The notes under the pieces were generated by a model. The model did no database searches. It was not told the DNA's origin and was given only the letters and a program-made list of their open reading frames with translations. 64,000 bases of DNA from Pseudocercospora fijiensis CIRAD86 (taxonomy: Eukaryota; Ascomycota; Dothideomycetes; Mycosphaerellales; Mycosphaerellaceae), in NCBI RefSeq assembly GCF_000340215.1, contig NW_006921543.1:1606708-1670707 (forward strand). The letters are read 5' to 3'. Of the stretch, positions 22,760 through 36,500 are shown one piece after another. A program made the position numbers and the translations under genes. Numbering within the stretch: position 1 is the stretch's first letter; each line of letters begins with the position of its first letter.

Positions 22760-24511
22760 TAAGTATAGGTTTCTTCTTTATAAGTATAACGCGCGTCTAA
22801 TAGAGATATCTTAACCCGACTTAATCTTATTACCCCCGCGTAGTATAAAGATTTCCTCGTAGTATAGAAACTAACCGACGAGAACGTAATAGCTCTTAAA
22901 GTCCTACGCGGACCTAACGAACCTAGAACTACGAAGGTAGACACACTTAGGCGTATATTCGAATAGATCGGTAATTCTATCGAGAGTAACTCGGTTAGGG
23001 CGACTATACTCTAGCGGTACGCTCTATAGTATAAGATCTAGGAGACTAGTGCTAATCCTTTACTCCGTATATCCTAAGCCTTCGTTCGAAGCCTCGACTA
23101 GTACGGCCTAATCTATTGCGCCGTCGTCCTCGGAATATCTATAGACGCCTCCCGCCGAGTAAGCAACTGTATTATCGAAGCCGCCTAGGGCGAAGATTGG
23201 TTTACTTAAGCCTCGGAGCTTGTCCGGCTTCCGTTTAGCGCTCTACTTTTAGTACCTAAACGTATTCTCGCCGATATTGCAGCTACTACTCGGATTAGAC
23301 TTAGTCTCGAAGAAGCCTATCGCTTCTAAATACAAGGCAAACGGAAGAGGCTCGCGGAAGCCTAGAATAGTCGCGTTAATAAGAGGAAGAGCGCTCTTTA
23401 CGATTTCATTACCGGTAGTAATATTACCGCTATAAGAGACGCTTACAAACCGAAACCTAGTAAGGAACGTACGATATAGGCCTACCTACCTAATATTCCT
23501 AAAGACTATATCGTTCTCTAAGGCTTTAAAATAGGGCGCAATTTACTAGCGCCGAAAAAACACCTATTACGCGCCTTACGCAAAAAACATCTAAGGAAAC
23601 CTAGGGTTAAAGCGGGTAGTAACACACTAGTACTAGATTTATAGCTAGAAGACGATAGCGTAGAACCCGATATGCCGGTATTAGACGACGAAGGAGGGAA
23701 AGGTACCTAGGACAATCCTCTTAATATAGACGGAGATACGGCTTCTAATTTTCTTAATATATGCGATAGATTAGAGCTCCGTTTACAATATCGCCGGCTT
23801 GGCCGTAGAAAAGGGATAGAAGCCTACTATACCTACTGCCGCAAATAGTAGATAGACTTTACCTATGCTTTGCTACCGAATATTAGAGAGCGTCTCGCTA
23901 CGTTAGGCCGGCTACTATATATATAAACTTTAATTACTCCGTTCCTACTATATACCGTCCCTATACCTAATATATATAAATGCTAACTATTTTGCTATAT
24001 AGCGAAAGATCTACCCGTTTTCTAGCTAGCAAAGTGGTTTGTATCTTATACCTTTTACTTAATCTTACGACCGCCTCGCTTAGAAGCCTGTAACCTATAC
24101 GTATATAGCTCCCTACTATCCCGAGGCGGATTAGCTCGTAGCTATATACTATCTATTCTAACCGCCTGCCCGGATTTCTAACTAGTTTATACCTACGCTA
24201 TACTAAGTTATATTCTATACGACCTTCGCCTTATTATCTTCCTATATACTATTTATAGTAGATACGGCCTATATAGAGATGCTATTAAGGTTTAAGTTAG
24301 ATAATCCGCGCCTTAACTACTTTAGTCTATAAAGGAGGCGATAGATATACGTCCGTTAACGCGCTCTCGCGATTAATATATTATTACGATCGAGATTATT
24401 AGGGTTATAAGAACTACTTCTAATACCTAGGGACCTATATGCCGGAAAGACACCGTTTCGAGGATTACTTCTATTATCTTCCTTAATATCGTATTATTAA
24501 GTGCGTAACTT
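22760..24511 (+). pseudogene. Unknown ORF upstream of the RecQ gene
   Basis: A frame of roughly 560-580 codons carries stops at Gln/Trp-type positions. It keeps more CA/TG than its neighbours, so it looks less mutated. Segments include ILTRLNLITPA, LKVLRGPNEPRTTKVDTL, AIRDAYKPKPSKERTI, a basic run (HLLRALRKKHLRKPRVKAG), an acidic stretch (MPVLDDEGGKG) and GLGRRKGIEAYYTYC-like sequence. No family was recognised. It overlaps the start of the RecQ-type frame in another frame, so it may be a 5' partner gene or an upstream exon block of it. The stretch 22383-22760 shows no gene. Confidence 0.45.
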
Positions 24512-27500
24512 GCCGATACGCCGTGCCCCCTTACTATTTTTACGCTTACCTTAGCTACTAATACCGATATACTATTCCTATTGCTATCCGTCGCCTTCTT
24601 ATCGAAGAATTTAAGCCGTTCCCCGATGTTACTATAACACCCGACTAGGTAATTTAGCCCTAGCTAACCGATAATTAAGCCCTAGAGTTCCTACTCTACT
24701 TCGATTATTTCCGATATACTACTATCGACGAATAGAGCGAATAATATACGGCTGTCTTTTACTCGCGTACCTCGATATAAGAGTATTATAAAACGCGATA
24801 TAAGTAGACTAATACCTAGACTCGGGGCGGTAGTAGAAAAGCCCGCCTATAAGAGATACCTAATCGCCTATAGGAGAGCAATGTCTACGTATAGCAATTC
24901 TTCTACCCTAAAGCTAGATACGAACCTAGATAGAATCGCCTATTCTAGGTCTATCGTCGCGCTTATATAGTGCCTATTCCCTCCTTATTATATAACGACT
25001 AGTTTGCGTCTGCTCTAATTAAAGCCTAGGCCGATATCCGGAAGAAACTAGACGAGGATCGAAATATTGTTTATAATAGCTTAGTTTACGTATCTACCCT
25101 CCCCCCCTAGATTTAGTAACTCTTTATCGACCTTTACGTTGTCTTACTTTATAAAGACGAAATATAGGCCGCTATCTGCCTCTCTAAAGAAAATAATAAG
25201 CCCTATACCGTAGAAGTTATCGCTATCGCTCGCCGAGCGTTCTCTTATACGATAAGGTATTATAGCGAAAGTAGCCCCTATTTTAACCTTACTAATTCCC
25301 GTAAGTAAGCCCTCGCTAACTTTTATAATATAATATAGAAGTCCGACTATTATAAACATTTTCGCTTTCGGCGCTATAAGACCCGCTCGAGCGAACTTAA
25401 ATACGCCGACGCTATACTATACGCGCTAGTATATTTTATTTATTATATCTCCTCTAAAGTTCTATTTTTCCCTTCTATAATATCGCCTACCGATAAACTT
25501 AACGATAATATCGACGCCGAAGTCGCTAGTTAAGTAAGCGATAAAGTCGACGAAAAAGTCGACTATAGCCCTACCTAAGTAATACCGACTAACGAATAGC
25601 GCGAACTCTAAAATAAACTTAGCGACTACGTCCGAAGCGGTATTACCGAGACGGAAGAACTAGAACTATATCCTCTTATTTCCTAGTTATTACTCTCCCT
25701 ATTCTAGTACCTAATTAGTAGTCGTTAGTTCTACTCCCTACTCCTTAGCTACCTCGCCCTTTATATAGTATAACCGTATTCGGGCGTATAGCAGGAGCCG
25801 AACGACTTTAATTACTATCTCTCCGCTATTGTTTAGATAGGGTAACTCCTCGTATTTAACTACTTCTAGCGTTATAACTAGGGCTTCGACCGCGACGACG
25901 AAGTTTTAAAGGCTATTAAGTATAAGATAGAGTTACTCTTTATACGAGAGACCGCTATCCGAGAAATTGTCCGCTAGCGTAGTACCCTCTTCGCCTTTAC
26001 TAGTAACTATATATCGACTAATTAGGCTATCTAGGCCGCCGACGATAAATCTGTTTAATTTAGGGACGTCGTACTACGAGTTATAGACCTAACTACCCTA
26101 CTCGAGTATTGCTATCGATAGGCGTATAAGATTCTACGGCGCGACCTCCTTTTCGGACTCTTATATAACTCTATCCCCCTTACCGACCTTTATAACCGCC
26201 CTAAAGAAACTACTATCTACTTTAGCTTTCTCTAGGACAAGCGTAATGCTACTATCGTTAACCTAGCTCGGACGTTCGTTATTAACGCTATCGCTAGTAA
26301 TCCGGCTCTATTATATTTATACTTAGAGGCTAGTTTAGATATACTCCGCCTTAGCTTGGTAGTCGGCGCGTATAAGCATTACGTCTAAGAGTTCCTTTAG
26401 CTACTTAGCGTCCTTATATTTATTAGTAGCGGTTAGCCTGCCCGCGAACCCGAATTCTTCTCGGCGATATAGCGTAATACTTAGTCGGTCCGCTTTATTA
26501 CTATCCGAGATAGATACGTTATAATTTACCTAACCTATACTAAGCTCCGCTAGAAGCTAAATAATAAACAAAACGTCTGCTTCCTATTTAAGCTCGGCCG
26601 CCTACTTATCGATTACCTTATATATATTTAACTATTTCGCGAGCTCTACTAGTATTAATCTAACCCCGGGCAGGTACTTAGTCCTTTCCTCTAGTCTAAG
26701 GACAACCTCGTCTAGTCGGATAATACTATAACCCGATATCTTCGTCGATAGACCGTAGCCGCTAGCCTACCTGCCTTCGGTATTAGCGAGTAGCGTTACT
26801 TCTCCGTCGCTATTATTAAGAAATTCTTTAGTAAGTTCGTAGGCTTCGATTAATCGGACGCGGACGACGAAGATAACGAGGTCGATAATATAGAGGCAGC
26901 TATAGCTAGGTAGCGTAACTATAGTCTCTATACCGCTAACATTTTATATACTAACGCTAATCTATTCGCCGCGTCGTCTAACTTATAGGATAGCTTAATC
27001 TAAGGCGAGTACTACGCGTCTCGTATCTAGTCGAACTTCCTCTAGCTTCCTACCGCTATTACTCGCTACTAGGGGACCTAGCCGTCGCTAGGTAGCTCTA
27101 TTAGCAACCTCTTAGTACTCGAGAATAGTAGTCTCGCCCCCGTCTTTACCCTCGATAAAGCCCTATAGTGCGCGCGCGAAATTATATAAAACCCGCGGCT
27201 ATAGTAGAAAAGCGAGGGTTAAGCGATTACTATACGATAGATCCTCTCCCTCGAGGCCCGACTACTCGTTATCCTCGGTACTAGCGCCGGTAAGAGTCTC
27301 CTCTTTATAGTTCCTTACTATATAAAAGGTGCGTAGACTACTATACTTATCCTTCCTCTAGTTGCTTTATAAGTTAATATACTTACCCGACTTAAAGCCG
27401 CTAAAGTGTCTTACGTAGTATAGTAACTAGGAATAGAGCGCCCCGCTTCCCTTATCCTAGTTAGCGCTAAGGCCGCCTACTCTACCTAATTTATTATATA

Positions 27501-29389
27501 TATATAGCGTCTCGGAGTCTAGAACTAGCTCGATCGTATCTTCGTCGACGAGTGCTATTTAACTATAACCGCGTTGCCGTACTACTCTATCTTTCGCTAA
27601 TTTAGCTATCTCGGGTCGATTAGTACCTAGGTCGTCTACCTAACTACTACTCTACTACTATTAATAGAACCTAAATTCCTATAGCGTAACGTTATCGCCT
27701 AGCCTATAATAGTACGGCGGAGTACTAATCGCGCTAATATTATATATCGTGTTTCCTTATACTAGTAGGTATAGTTACTACTTATAGCTATACGACTTAT
27801 TAGAAAGTAATCTAGGGCGAGTATATTTGTATCCGGCGATCGCGTCCTAGTATTCGTATATAGTCTCGACTACGCCGAGTAGCTAGCGAGGGAAATTAAT
27901 TGCCTATACTTTACCGCCGCTAGTAGAACTACTAGCGAGAAAGAATAGCTACTCGACGCCTAGCTTAATAGTACCGATAATCTATTTCTTATCGCTACTC
28001 CTACGCTCGGCGAAGGATTCGACGTACTATATATCCGGATTGTTATCTACGTCGGCCTCCTACCCTTACTAATATTATTCGTATAATAGTCCAGTCGCGC
28101 TAGGCGAGATAGAAAGCTAGCACTATCTTACCTTCTACTACTAACCGAACTAACTATACTAGCAACGGTCGACTAGAGTAAGCTTAGCTTCGATTAATAC
28201 CCTTACGTAGATAACGTTAGCTATATATAGCAGCGCGAGAGGCAAGCTATATAGTAATATGCTCGCGTAGGTAAATGTTTGCGTCTAATTATATCTAATT
28301 ATCTCGATAGTCCCTAATTCCGCTTAACGTATATATCTAACCTAGACGATAGTAACGAGCTCTACTAACGATATATATACCGACTAGCACTACCTCTAAC
28401 CTAGCCCGAAACGTCGTAGGCTTAGGCGATCCGTCGGTAGACTACCTATTTCTAGTATATCTAGTAAAACGAAGCTAGTAGTATAATGCAGTTCGACCGC
28501 AACCTCGCCGTTATCTAATAACTATATACTATCTACTGCTTCGTTAATCCCCGCCTCCCTATATACTAATTCTCTTAATGCCTACGCGCTAACTTCGTAG
28601 TTACGAAGAAGAGGCAAGCGCTCTAGACTAAGCCGATTAAGAGGTACTATACCTGCTTCTACTACTATTTCCCTTTTACTATATACTAGGAATATAGCAA
28701 GCAAATACAGAGTTGTTAACGGCTAGACGTTATATAGCTAGTCGCTATCGGCGTGTTCTAGTCGCTATAGATAGGTCCTACTTAGATCCGGGATAAATTC
28801 TAGTACTAATTTAAAACGCTAGAGGAATACCTCTAGTAGATAACTTAGAGCACTATATAGGATAGAGAAAAGGCTATCTAAGGTGTTTGTCTCTACGCTA
28901 TCGCTATTAAGCACGTTCTAGCTAGGAACGTTAAACTAGATCCGGTACCCGCTAACAACTATATAGAGTAGGAATTCTAGACGCTAACTATTTCGCCGGC
29001 CGGAAAAAAAAACAATAATATACCGGTCGTGCTATTTACTTTTCTATCTAGCGAAATAGTCGGTACGTAGCTATATTATCGCTATATTAACTCGGTAGTT
29101 AGGCGGGAGTAATAGTCTCTAATCTACTAACGATATTATTGCACTAGTATCCTTATTAAATTAATAACGCTATAGCGTCGCTACGCTCGTACGCTATAGT
29201 ATAAGATGTCTACCGACGTTAGAAGTAGAGTATATAACTAAATAGTTATAGCTAGCATTTACCTATATCGCTAGACCGTTTAAGTTAAATACAGATAGAG
29301 CGTAGTTAGTCGAGATCTAAAACATAAACTATCTATAAACCGAACTACTATTACTCGATATATTCTACTCTCTCTATCCTTACCCTAAC
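24439..29389 (+). pseudogene. RecQ-type, telomere-linked-helicase-like protein with C2H2 finger
   Basis: The frame starts at a surviving ATG (24439, MPERHRFEDYF) and stays open, apart from Gln/Trp-type stops, for about 1,650 codons. Near codon 20 is a finger IKCVTCRYAVPP followed by His positions now mostly Tyr, as in the OrsD-like/DUF3505 finger found with fungal subtelomeric helicases. The helicase motifs are Walker A at 27277-27297 (GTSAGKS, GTGAGKS before RIP), motif II DECY at 27546 (DECH), GEGFDV, and motif VI SSRARRD at 28090. A Cys-containing C-terminal region follows (CFYYYFPF). Such genes sit next to telomeres in several ascomycetes and cap recombining chromosome ends by duplication. 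The end is approximate. Confidence 0.75.
28984..29063. repeat. Twin-palindrome element, CCGGCCGG family
   Basis: CTAACTATTTCGCCGGCCGG, an A-rich spacer, then CTAGCGAAATAGTCGG in inverted orientation. It lies near the 3' part of the RecQ frame; no clean donor site was found, so intron status is open. Confidence 0.6.
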
Positions 29390-29422
29390 CGCCTCCTCGT
29401 CGCCTTTTGCCTACGTCGTATA

Positions 29423-31005
29423 TTAACCTGCTAACGACAATATACTAATAGTATCGTCGCCCTTCGTCGGAGTATTTCTACCCGTAGACTTGTTATCTCT
29501 ACTACTATCTCTACGATCTGTTCCTCTAGTACCTCTATACTTAGCTGCTTTTTATTTATTATTCGCCCGTATACTACCTAGCCGGCCGATAAATCTTCCT
29601 CTACGCTTCTCCTCCCGCTTATCCCCTATTTATCGTAGCCTTCGCCTAGTCTGCCTATTCCTCCCTTATTAACCTCTATTATGCCCTTACTTAATCTACC
29701 TATTACTCTCTCGTTAACTTCTATTATACCCTTACTTACTATTATATTACTACCTACCGGTATACTATCTACCTAATCGCTAGGCCTATTAACCTACGCC
29801 TACGTCGCTAACTTATCTAGTCGCTATTCCCCTATTTCTATCCTATAATAGTATATTTCCTATACAAATAAAAACGCTATATATTCTATGTAATGTAACT
29901 ATTTCTCCTCCGCCGAGAAGCTCGCCTAGTTATACTATAGAAGTAGTAGCGGTCGCTCGTATAACTATCGTCGTATTAATATTCTATTATAATACTCGGC
30001 TATATTACCGGTCGCTAGCGCCGGCTCGGTATAACTCGCTAATATTTAGTAGTCGGCTATCTCGGTAGTCTTACTCGTATCTACGCGATAGCTAGCCGTA
30101 GAGAGAAGTTTCGGAATAGCGACGTACTTAAGTAGTTTAGTAGGCGAAATCGGATAAAGGTAGAATACGGATAACCTCTAGAACCGACGTCCTTTTATAT
30201 CTTTCCTCGCTATATATATTAGACTACCTACCGTATCGCTACTTTGTCTATTATTATAGCCGATCCTACCTTACGTCCTACTAGAACCGTACGCAAACTC
30301 GATTAAATTTTACCGTACCGCTCGTACCTACGCGTCTGCCTCTACTTATCGTATACTATTTCTTTTATAATATGCTGTTCGCCTACGTACTCTCTCTAGT
30401 ATACTCGAATAGCGCGGTTATACCGTACCGCATTTCGATCTAGGCGTCGCATTTGAAATCCGCGTATATAAGTTAGGTTTAATTTAATATCTCCTCGTAC
30501 GTCGTCGTATATTATCTATTGTAATCTCTTATATTCCCTCTAGCCCTTACTATTACTTAGGGGTCGAGCGCTAATACTATAGCTCTCTCGCCTCGCATTT
30601 ATACGTACTATCGATAGTAGCTAATAAAGTGCTACTTACCCGGGTTATTTCTTACTACCGGTATCTGCTTTATACCTATTATTCTAGCGAGTGCGCTAAT
30701 ACCCCGACCGATCGACGTACTAGCTTAGTTTCTATACTATCGCACTAACTATAGGCCTCCTCTAGTAGTTAGGTTAGATCTCGCTAGTAGAGGATATACT
30801 CGGTTAAGTCGGATTATACCCTATAGAATATAACTTAACGTAGGTATACTTACTAGACAATCTACCGGTTTTTCCCTATCTCGCGATATCCGTATTAAAA
30901 TACTAGAACCTATCGGTAAAGGAGTCGGCTAGATCGAGTATTATTAGATATAAGCTATTTATAGAGATCTTATACGTTAACCTGCTTATATATATAGTAT
31001 AGTCG
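29423..31005 (-). pseudogene. Unknown minus-strand gene convergent to the RecQ gene
   Basis: A minus-strand frame runs from a probable ATG-turned-ATA near 31005 to TAA at 29425-29423, about 525 codons with stops at Gln/Trp-type positions. It contains ISRDREKPVDCLVSIPTLS, LARSNLTTRGGL, IGRGISALARIIGIKQ and YADFKCDA. The C-terminal 150 codons would be a low-complexity, Arg/Gln/Asn/Gly-rich basic tail, as in nucleic-acid-binding proteins. No family was recognised. Its 3' end meets that of the RecQ gene. Confidence 0.5.
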
Positions 31006-31166
31006 ATACTACGCTATAGTGCCGCTAAATATCGCTAGCTACGTATAGGAGGTAAATATATATAGTTATAGTACTACCCGAATTTCTATATCTAGCACTT
31101 CTATCGTACGAGACTTAGGCGTTATATAACCTAGGGCTAATCTACTAAACGACGATTAGATACGAA

Positions 31167-31230
31167 CTAGTTTACTAGGCGGTAAACTTTATTGTCTATA
31201 TTACTTTTGCTAGCTAGCAAAATAGTTAGC
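31167..31230. repeat. Twin-palindrome element, CCGGCCGG family
   Basis: CTAGTTTACTAGGCGG at the left and TTTTGCTAGCTAGCAAAATAG at the right, the latter a near-perfect palindrome. It stands alone upstream of the unknown minus gene. The following 400 bp to the retrotransposon show no gene. Confidence 0.6.
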
Positions 31231-31647
31231 ACTCTCGCATTGTAATTGCGGTTATAGTAGATGCGTCTACTAGCTATAGGTCGTAGTATAGCAACGCTAC
31301 TAAGGCTCGAACCCTAATTGCGCTATCTATCCCTAGATATAGCTCGACTATTATACCTCGCCGACTAGCTTTTATCGCATATCGTCTATTAGGACGTCCG
31401 GTATACTATCTATACCGTTATCGCAGCCTTAGCTATCTTAGTCTAGTATATTCTTGCTTATATAGTAGTCTACTATTATCTAATCCGGCTATTATCGAGG
31501 CAATCCGATATATCCTTACGTTATAATACTAATAGACCCGTATACGGACTTGTTAGGCTATATACTAGTTTATATATAGTTATTATATACGCAATAAAAT
31601 ACTACGATTAACTCGGTTAGTATTCGGTTCTTAAAACTGTTAACTCG

Positions 31648-31955
31648 TATAAGAACCTAAGCAAGTAAAGTCTCCTATCCTGCCTTAGTAAGCCTATATA
31701 ACAATTATATAATGTTATTACGTATAGTACGATGCAGCCGCGCTAGCGATAAGCTTGCTTAGCGTATACGCGTAATACTCGATTACTCGTACGGATATAC
31801 TCGGTAGCCGGCACGGTAGATATGCTATCCGTACTAGGCCTAGTTAATAGTAGTCGCTCTGCCCTGTTCTAAGAGAGGCACAGTTTAGTTCTACTTTCTA
31901 CTACAGCGATTAGTAGAGGGTGTTCTATACGTTGCTATATACCTATTTCCTTATA
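31648..31955 (+). repeat. 5' LTR, 308 bp
   Basis: It matches the 3' LTR at 296 of 308 positions. The 12 differences are all transitions, 10 of them in CA/TA or TG/TA contexts. It contains a TATATAACAA box near 31693 that may be the promoter. Confidence 0.95.
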
Positions 31956-31986
31956 GTTCTAAACCGTCTACCCTTCGTAGCGGCCT

Positions 31987-33350
31987 ATAGAACCCCGAAA
32001 GATAAACGTAAGCGATCCGAACGCGCCGGGCGCGGGAAACGCGCAGAATAATACATTAGGAGCGCCTATAGTATTAGAAAACGACGCGGCGATATAATAA
32101 TACGAGGCCGAACATTAGGCGCGCCGGGAAGCGACCTGCTTACGGCTCGAACGATTTCTAGCTAAGCAAGAAGTGCTTAGGCTAGAAGTTTAGGCTTAAG
32201 AAGCTAAGCGAGAGAATGCGCGTCTTCGTGCCCTTAGGGACGCAGGCGATGCGCTAGCTCCGAGTAGCGGTACCGCCGGCGAGGGTCCTACGATAACCCT
32301 ATCTCTAGGCGACGAAGACGATAAGGACGAGGAAGAATTAGCTAACGAGTCGATTTAGAGGCCTAAATCTTAGAGAGCTGAATCCGTCTCGTATCGACTA
32401 CCTCTTTCTAGAAGTGCGCTAAGCGTAGCCCCTATGCTTAGTATAAGCTACGTAGTCGCTAGTCTTGCGGCTATTAAGCCTTGCCTAAAGGAACCTAAGC
32501 CCTTTAAAGGCGATACGATTAAGGAGTCGAGGCGATTCCTTCGAGAACTTTCTATTACCTTTATACTATCTAGAGCTACCTATTATATAGACGAAAGCAA
32601 GGTGCTTTATAGTATTATATACCTCGTAGGCGATACGTAGGAGCGATAGTATAATAAAAACAGCCTTAAGGACCTATAAAATTATACCTACTAGGACTTT
32701 AAAACCTTCTATCGGGACTGCGTCGGGGACTCTATAAACCGTATACTAGACGTAACCCTCGAGTATAAGGCGGCCTATTAGCGTAAGGGATAGTTAGTCT
32801 AAAGCTTTGCCCTTAAGCTCGTAGTGCTCGAAGATTAACTTAGCGACTATAGCGAGGAGTATAGGATCCGCTATCTCCTCGTTAAACTCTAGCCGGCGAT
32901 TCGTAGCGCGATTATTAAATACTATACGGTACTAACGACGCGTTACGAACTCGTAGAGCTTGCGACGCGCATCGAGACCCCTAACAAGCCGTCTAGTAAA
33001 CGCAAGGATCGTAACTACGATAAAACCGGAGATAGTAAAGGTAAGAAGCGTCGATCTAATAGTTAGGCCCGTAAGTAGCAGTCAAATCGCGACCGTAGCG
33101 TAGGCGGAAAGCATACGAAGGGCGATAACTCGTAAGGCGGGTATAATATTAGCAAAGTCGAATATTATAGCTATCGTTAGAAAGGCTATTATAAGAACGC
33201 GTGCCCGAACCGCTATCTCTAGAAAGACGACAACCCTACGGTGCGTAAGGTAGCCGCTAACGCTAAAGAAAAGAAGAACGACTCGAAGGCTAAGGGAAAA
33301 GACAAGGTACCTCCTAAGAGCTAGGGATAGGTACGGAATCTTAACTAAGT
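31987..33350 (+). pseudogene. gag of the gypsy element
   Basis: The frame reads from about 31987 (ATA for ATG) through a charged, coiled-coil-like region (QEVLRLEV, ENARLRALRD), an acidic stretch (GDEDDKDEEE), a capsid-like part near 32434-32990 with KPFKGD, and a basic linker. A zinc knuckle lies at 33157-33209, read YYSYR-KGYYKNACP, where two Cys and one His have become Tyr. The end is not defined; pol lies in the -1 frame relative to it. Confidence 0.75.
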
Positions 33351-33559
33351 AGCTTAGTAGTAGTAGTACCTACGGGACGCGTACGCGGAGCAATCGTTAC
33401 GTAAGAAGAGGAAGTGTCCGTCGAATGCTTGTTAGATAATACTGCTAATATTAATATAGTATCTTAAGAATTCGTTCTACGATACTAGCCTTAGCGGATT
33501 GTTAACGCCGTACTGCCTAGTGCCGACAGTTTCTAGGGCGACCGAGGATACTACTACGG

Positions 33560-36500
33560 AGCGCATTATCTACGCTTACGGATCGCCGACTCTATAGGCT
33601 AAGAACGCATTACTACCGGAGTGTTCTACGCTTTCGAAATGCCCCTCCCTAATATTATTCTTAGTAGGCCTTAGAGGCGCGATTAAAAGGTAATCGTCGA
33701 TAGCTCGATAGATACCTAGACCTATAGGAACGAAGCCGTAGCGCGTTTGATACGCGTACGGGAACTATAGGAATTCTAGAAGGATATACGTAACGCCCTA
33801 TACGTATATACGATTAGCGTTCGCTAGCTCCGCGATATCGCTAAAGGTTCCTCCTTACTAGAAGAATTTAAAGACTTCGAAGACGTCTTTATAATAACGC
33901 CCGAAGCGAGACGTAAGCTCCCCGAAGACGTAGAGTATACGATCGACCTAATCCCCGGAACGAAGCCGCTATATAAACCTCTCTACTATTCTTTAGGAAG
34001 AGAGCTTAGCGACCTTTGTAATTACCTAAGCTTAGCCTTAGACAACGATTGGATCTAGCTTAGTATAAGCGAGGCAGGTACGCCGATCCTATTCGTACTA
34101 AAGAAGGATAGTAGTCTAAGACTCTACGTCGATTATAGGGGGCTAAACGAGATTACTATCAAAAATCGTTACCCCCTACCTCTTATTAGCGAAACGCTTA
34201 ATAGGCTTAAGGACGCCGAATAGTATACGTCCTTAGACCTCTAGGATATATATTACCGCATCCGTATTAAGCGGGGCGACGAGTAGAAGACTACGTTCCG
34301 TACGCGGTACGGACACTTTAAGTATAAGGTAATGCCTTTTAGGCTTACTAATGCTCCTACTACGTTTTAAGGATACATTAATAGGGCGTTAGCTAGCCTA
34401 GTTAATATTTACTATATCGTCTACCTTAACGATATTCTTATCTATAGCAAAACGCGAGAGGACTACGTACGAGACGTACGCGCTATCCTTACGCGGCTCC
34501 GGAAGTTCGCCTTATATACAAATAGAAAGAAATGTTCCTTCTAGAAGAAAGAAGTCGAATTCCTCGGGTTTATCGTTAGTACCGAAGGCGTATCGATAGA
34601 TTAGCGTAGGGTAAACGCTATTACCGAGTAGCCTCGCCTATTAACGCTAAAGGAGGTTTAATCCTTCCTTAGATTCTATAACTTCTATCGGAGGTTTATT
34701 CTAAATTACTCCCGAATCGTTATACCGCTAACCGCCCTATCGAAAGGTGCTATAAATAGCCGAAAGCTAGGGTAGGTCCCGTAGGGCGAAAGCGAGGAGT
34801 AAGCGTTCTGCTAGCTAAAGGCTACTTTTAGCTCGGCCTCGATATTGCGATACTATAATCCTACGAAGCCCCTACGCATCGAGACCGATGCCTCTACGTT
34901 TGCCTTAGTAGGAATTATATTACAATAGAGCGAAGATAGGAATTAGCACCCTATTGCCTTCTAGTTACGAAAAATAGTCCTAGCCGAGACAAATTATAAG
35001 ACCTATAACTAGGAGCTCCTAGCGGTTATCGAGTCCTTTAAGCATTAGCGCCCGTACCTCGATAGCGCCTAGTATACGACCCGCGTAGTTGTCGACTACG
35101 CTAATCTTAAGGGCTTTATAAAGATAAAGCAGCTTATCGGAAGGCAGGTAAGATAGGCAACCTTCCTTATACCTTTTAACTTTACTATTAAATATCGGTC
35201 TAGTAAGCGAAACCTAGCCGATACGCCTTTACGACGTAGCGACTACGAGAGCGAGTCGTAGGCGGTAAACAACCTTCTTTCTATATTATAGTCGAAACTA
35301 GCTCTATAGTTAAATCTACCCGAGGATATCGAGCCGATTATAAAACGCATCTCTATTATATATATAGGGATGCGAGACGCTAGTATAGCGCTAGCGGAAC
35401 GCAAGGGTTTTATTAGTAGTCCCGTAAGAGTAGCGGCTACTATCGTTAGGAATAATAGACCCTACTACGAGACGCCTAATATAATCCTTAGTTTCGTACG
35501 CACTTTATAATAGCTAGAGTAAGCGAGAGGAGGAGGCTTATACGAGACAAGCTTACTATTAGATAGCTTAGCCTCGTTAAGTAGTTCTAACCTCCCGCCT
35601 AGCTATTCTCGTCGTAGTAACCTTATTTACTATAGCGATACGCTATATATCCCTAAGGACTACGTATTGCGTACGCAGCTAATACGTATATACTACGACG
35701 ACCCTTTAGCTAGACACTTTAGTATAGCTAAAACTATAGACCTAATACGCCGAAAGTACTTCTAGCCGAAGATAGCCGAGGATGTTACGGCCTATGTCCG
35801 CACCTATAGAATTTGTTAACGGTCGAAGGCGAAGCGCTATCGCCCCTATAGAGAGCTCGCTACTCTACCTATACCGACCCGACCTTAGTAAGAGTTAACG
35901 ATAGACTTTATTACCGATCTCCCGCCGAGCAAGCTCGGCGCCTACGTATATACTACGATCCTCGTAATAGTCGACCGCTATACGAAGATAAGCCTCTTTA
36001 TCCTAACGACGAAGAAGTATATAGTAGTAGAACTCGCGGATATCCTTTAAAGGAAGGTAATTAGGCGTTTTAGAATGCTATTAGGTATTGTTAGCGATCG
36101 TAGATCGCTATTTACTAGCTAGTTTTAGAGCGACTTCTACTTCGAAGCGTATATAAAGCGTAGGCTTAGTATAGCCTTCTATCCTTAGACTAATAGGCAG
36201 ACCGAACGCGCGAACTAGACCCTCGAGTAATATCTACGATACTATTGCTCCGAGAACTAGGATAATTAGGCTAAACTATTGCCCTAGGCAGAGTTTGCCT
36301 ATAATAATAGCGTTTATCCTGCGTTGCGTATAAGCCCCTTTAGGATACTCTATAGCTTTAATCCTAATTTGATACTAAGCGCAAATAAGCTACTAGCTCG
36401 GGACGAGCTAACTAAGGGAAGGGCACTAGTAGCTATCGACGCTACGGAGCGACTACGGAAAGCGTATAAAACGCTTACGGAACGCTAGCAGAAAGTAGCA

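Noticed and set aside
22753..22944. Minus-strand 63-codon open frame
   Set aside because: It overlaps the longer plus-strand frame that continues to 24511 with a consistent stop pattern.
23988..24045. Twin-palindrome intron in the ORF upstream of RecQ
   Set aside because: The arms are weak, and the frame continues through with only Gln/Trp-type stops, so intron status was not supported.
22760..24511. Starship captain (DUF3435 tyrosine recombinase)
   Set aside because: Considered because of the large cargo-like layout, but no R...H-x-x-R...Y recombinase pattern could be recognised.
25144..25359. Minus-strand 71-codon open frame
   Set aside because: It lies opposite the RecQ-type frame, which is much longer and has motifs.
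29490..29672. Plus-strand 60-codon open frame
   Set aside because: It is opposite the Arg/Gln-rich tail of the minus-strand gene 29423-31005.
31295..31330. tRNA-like T-arm (GGGTTCGAGCC on the minus strand)
   Set aside because: The stem does not pair fully and no anticodon or acceptor arms could be placed.
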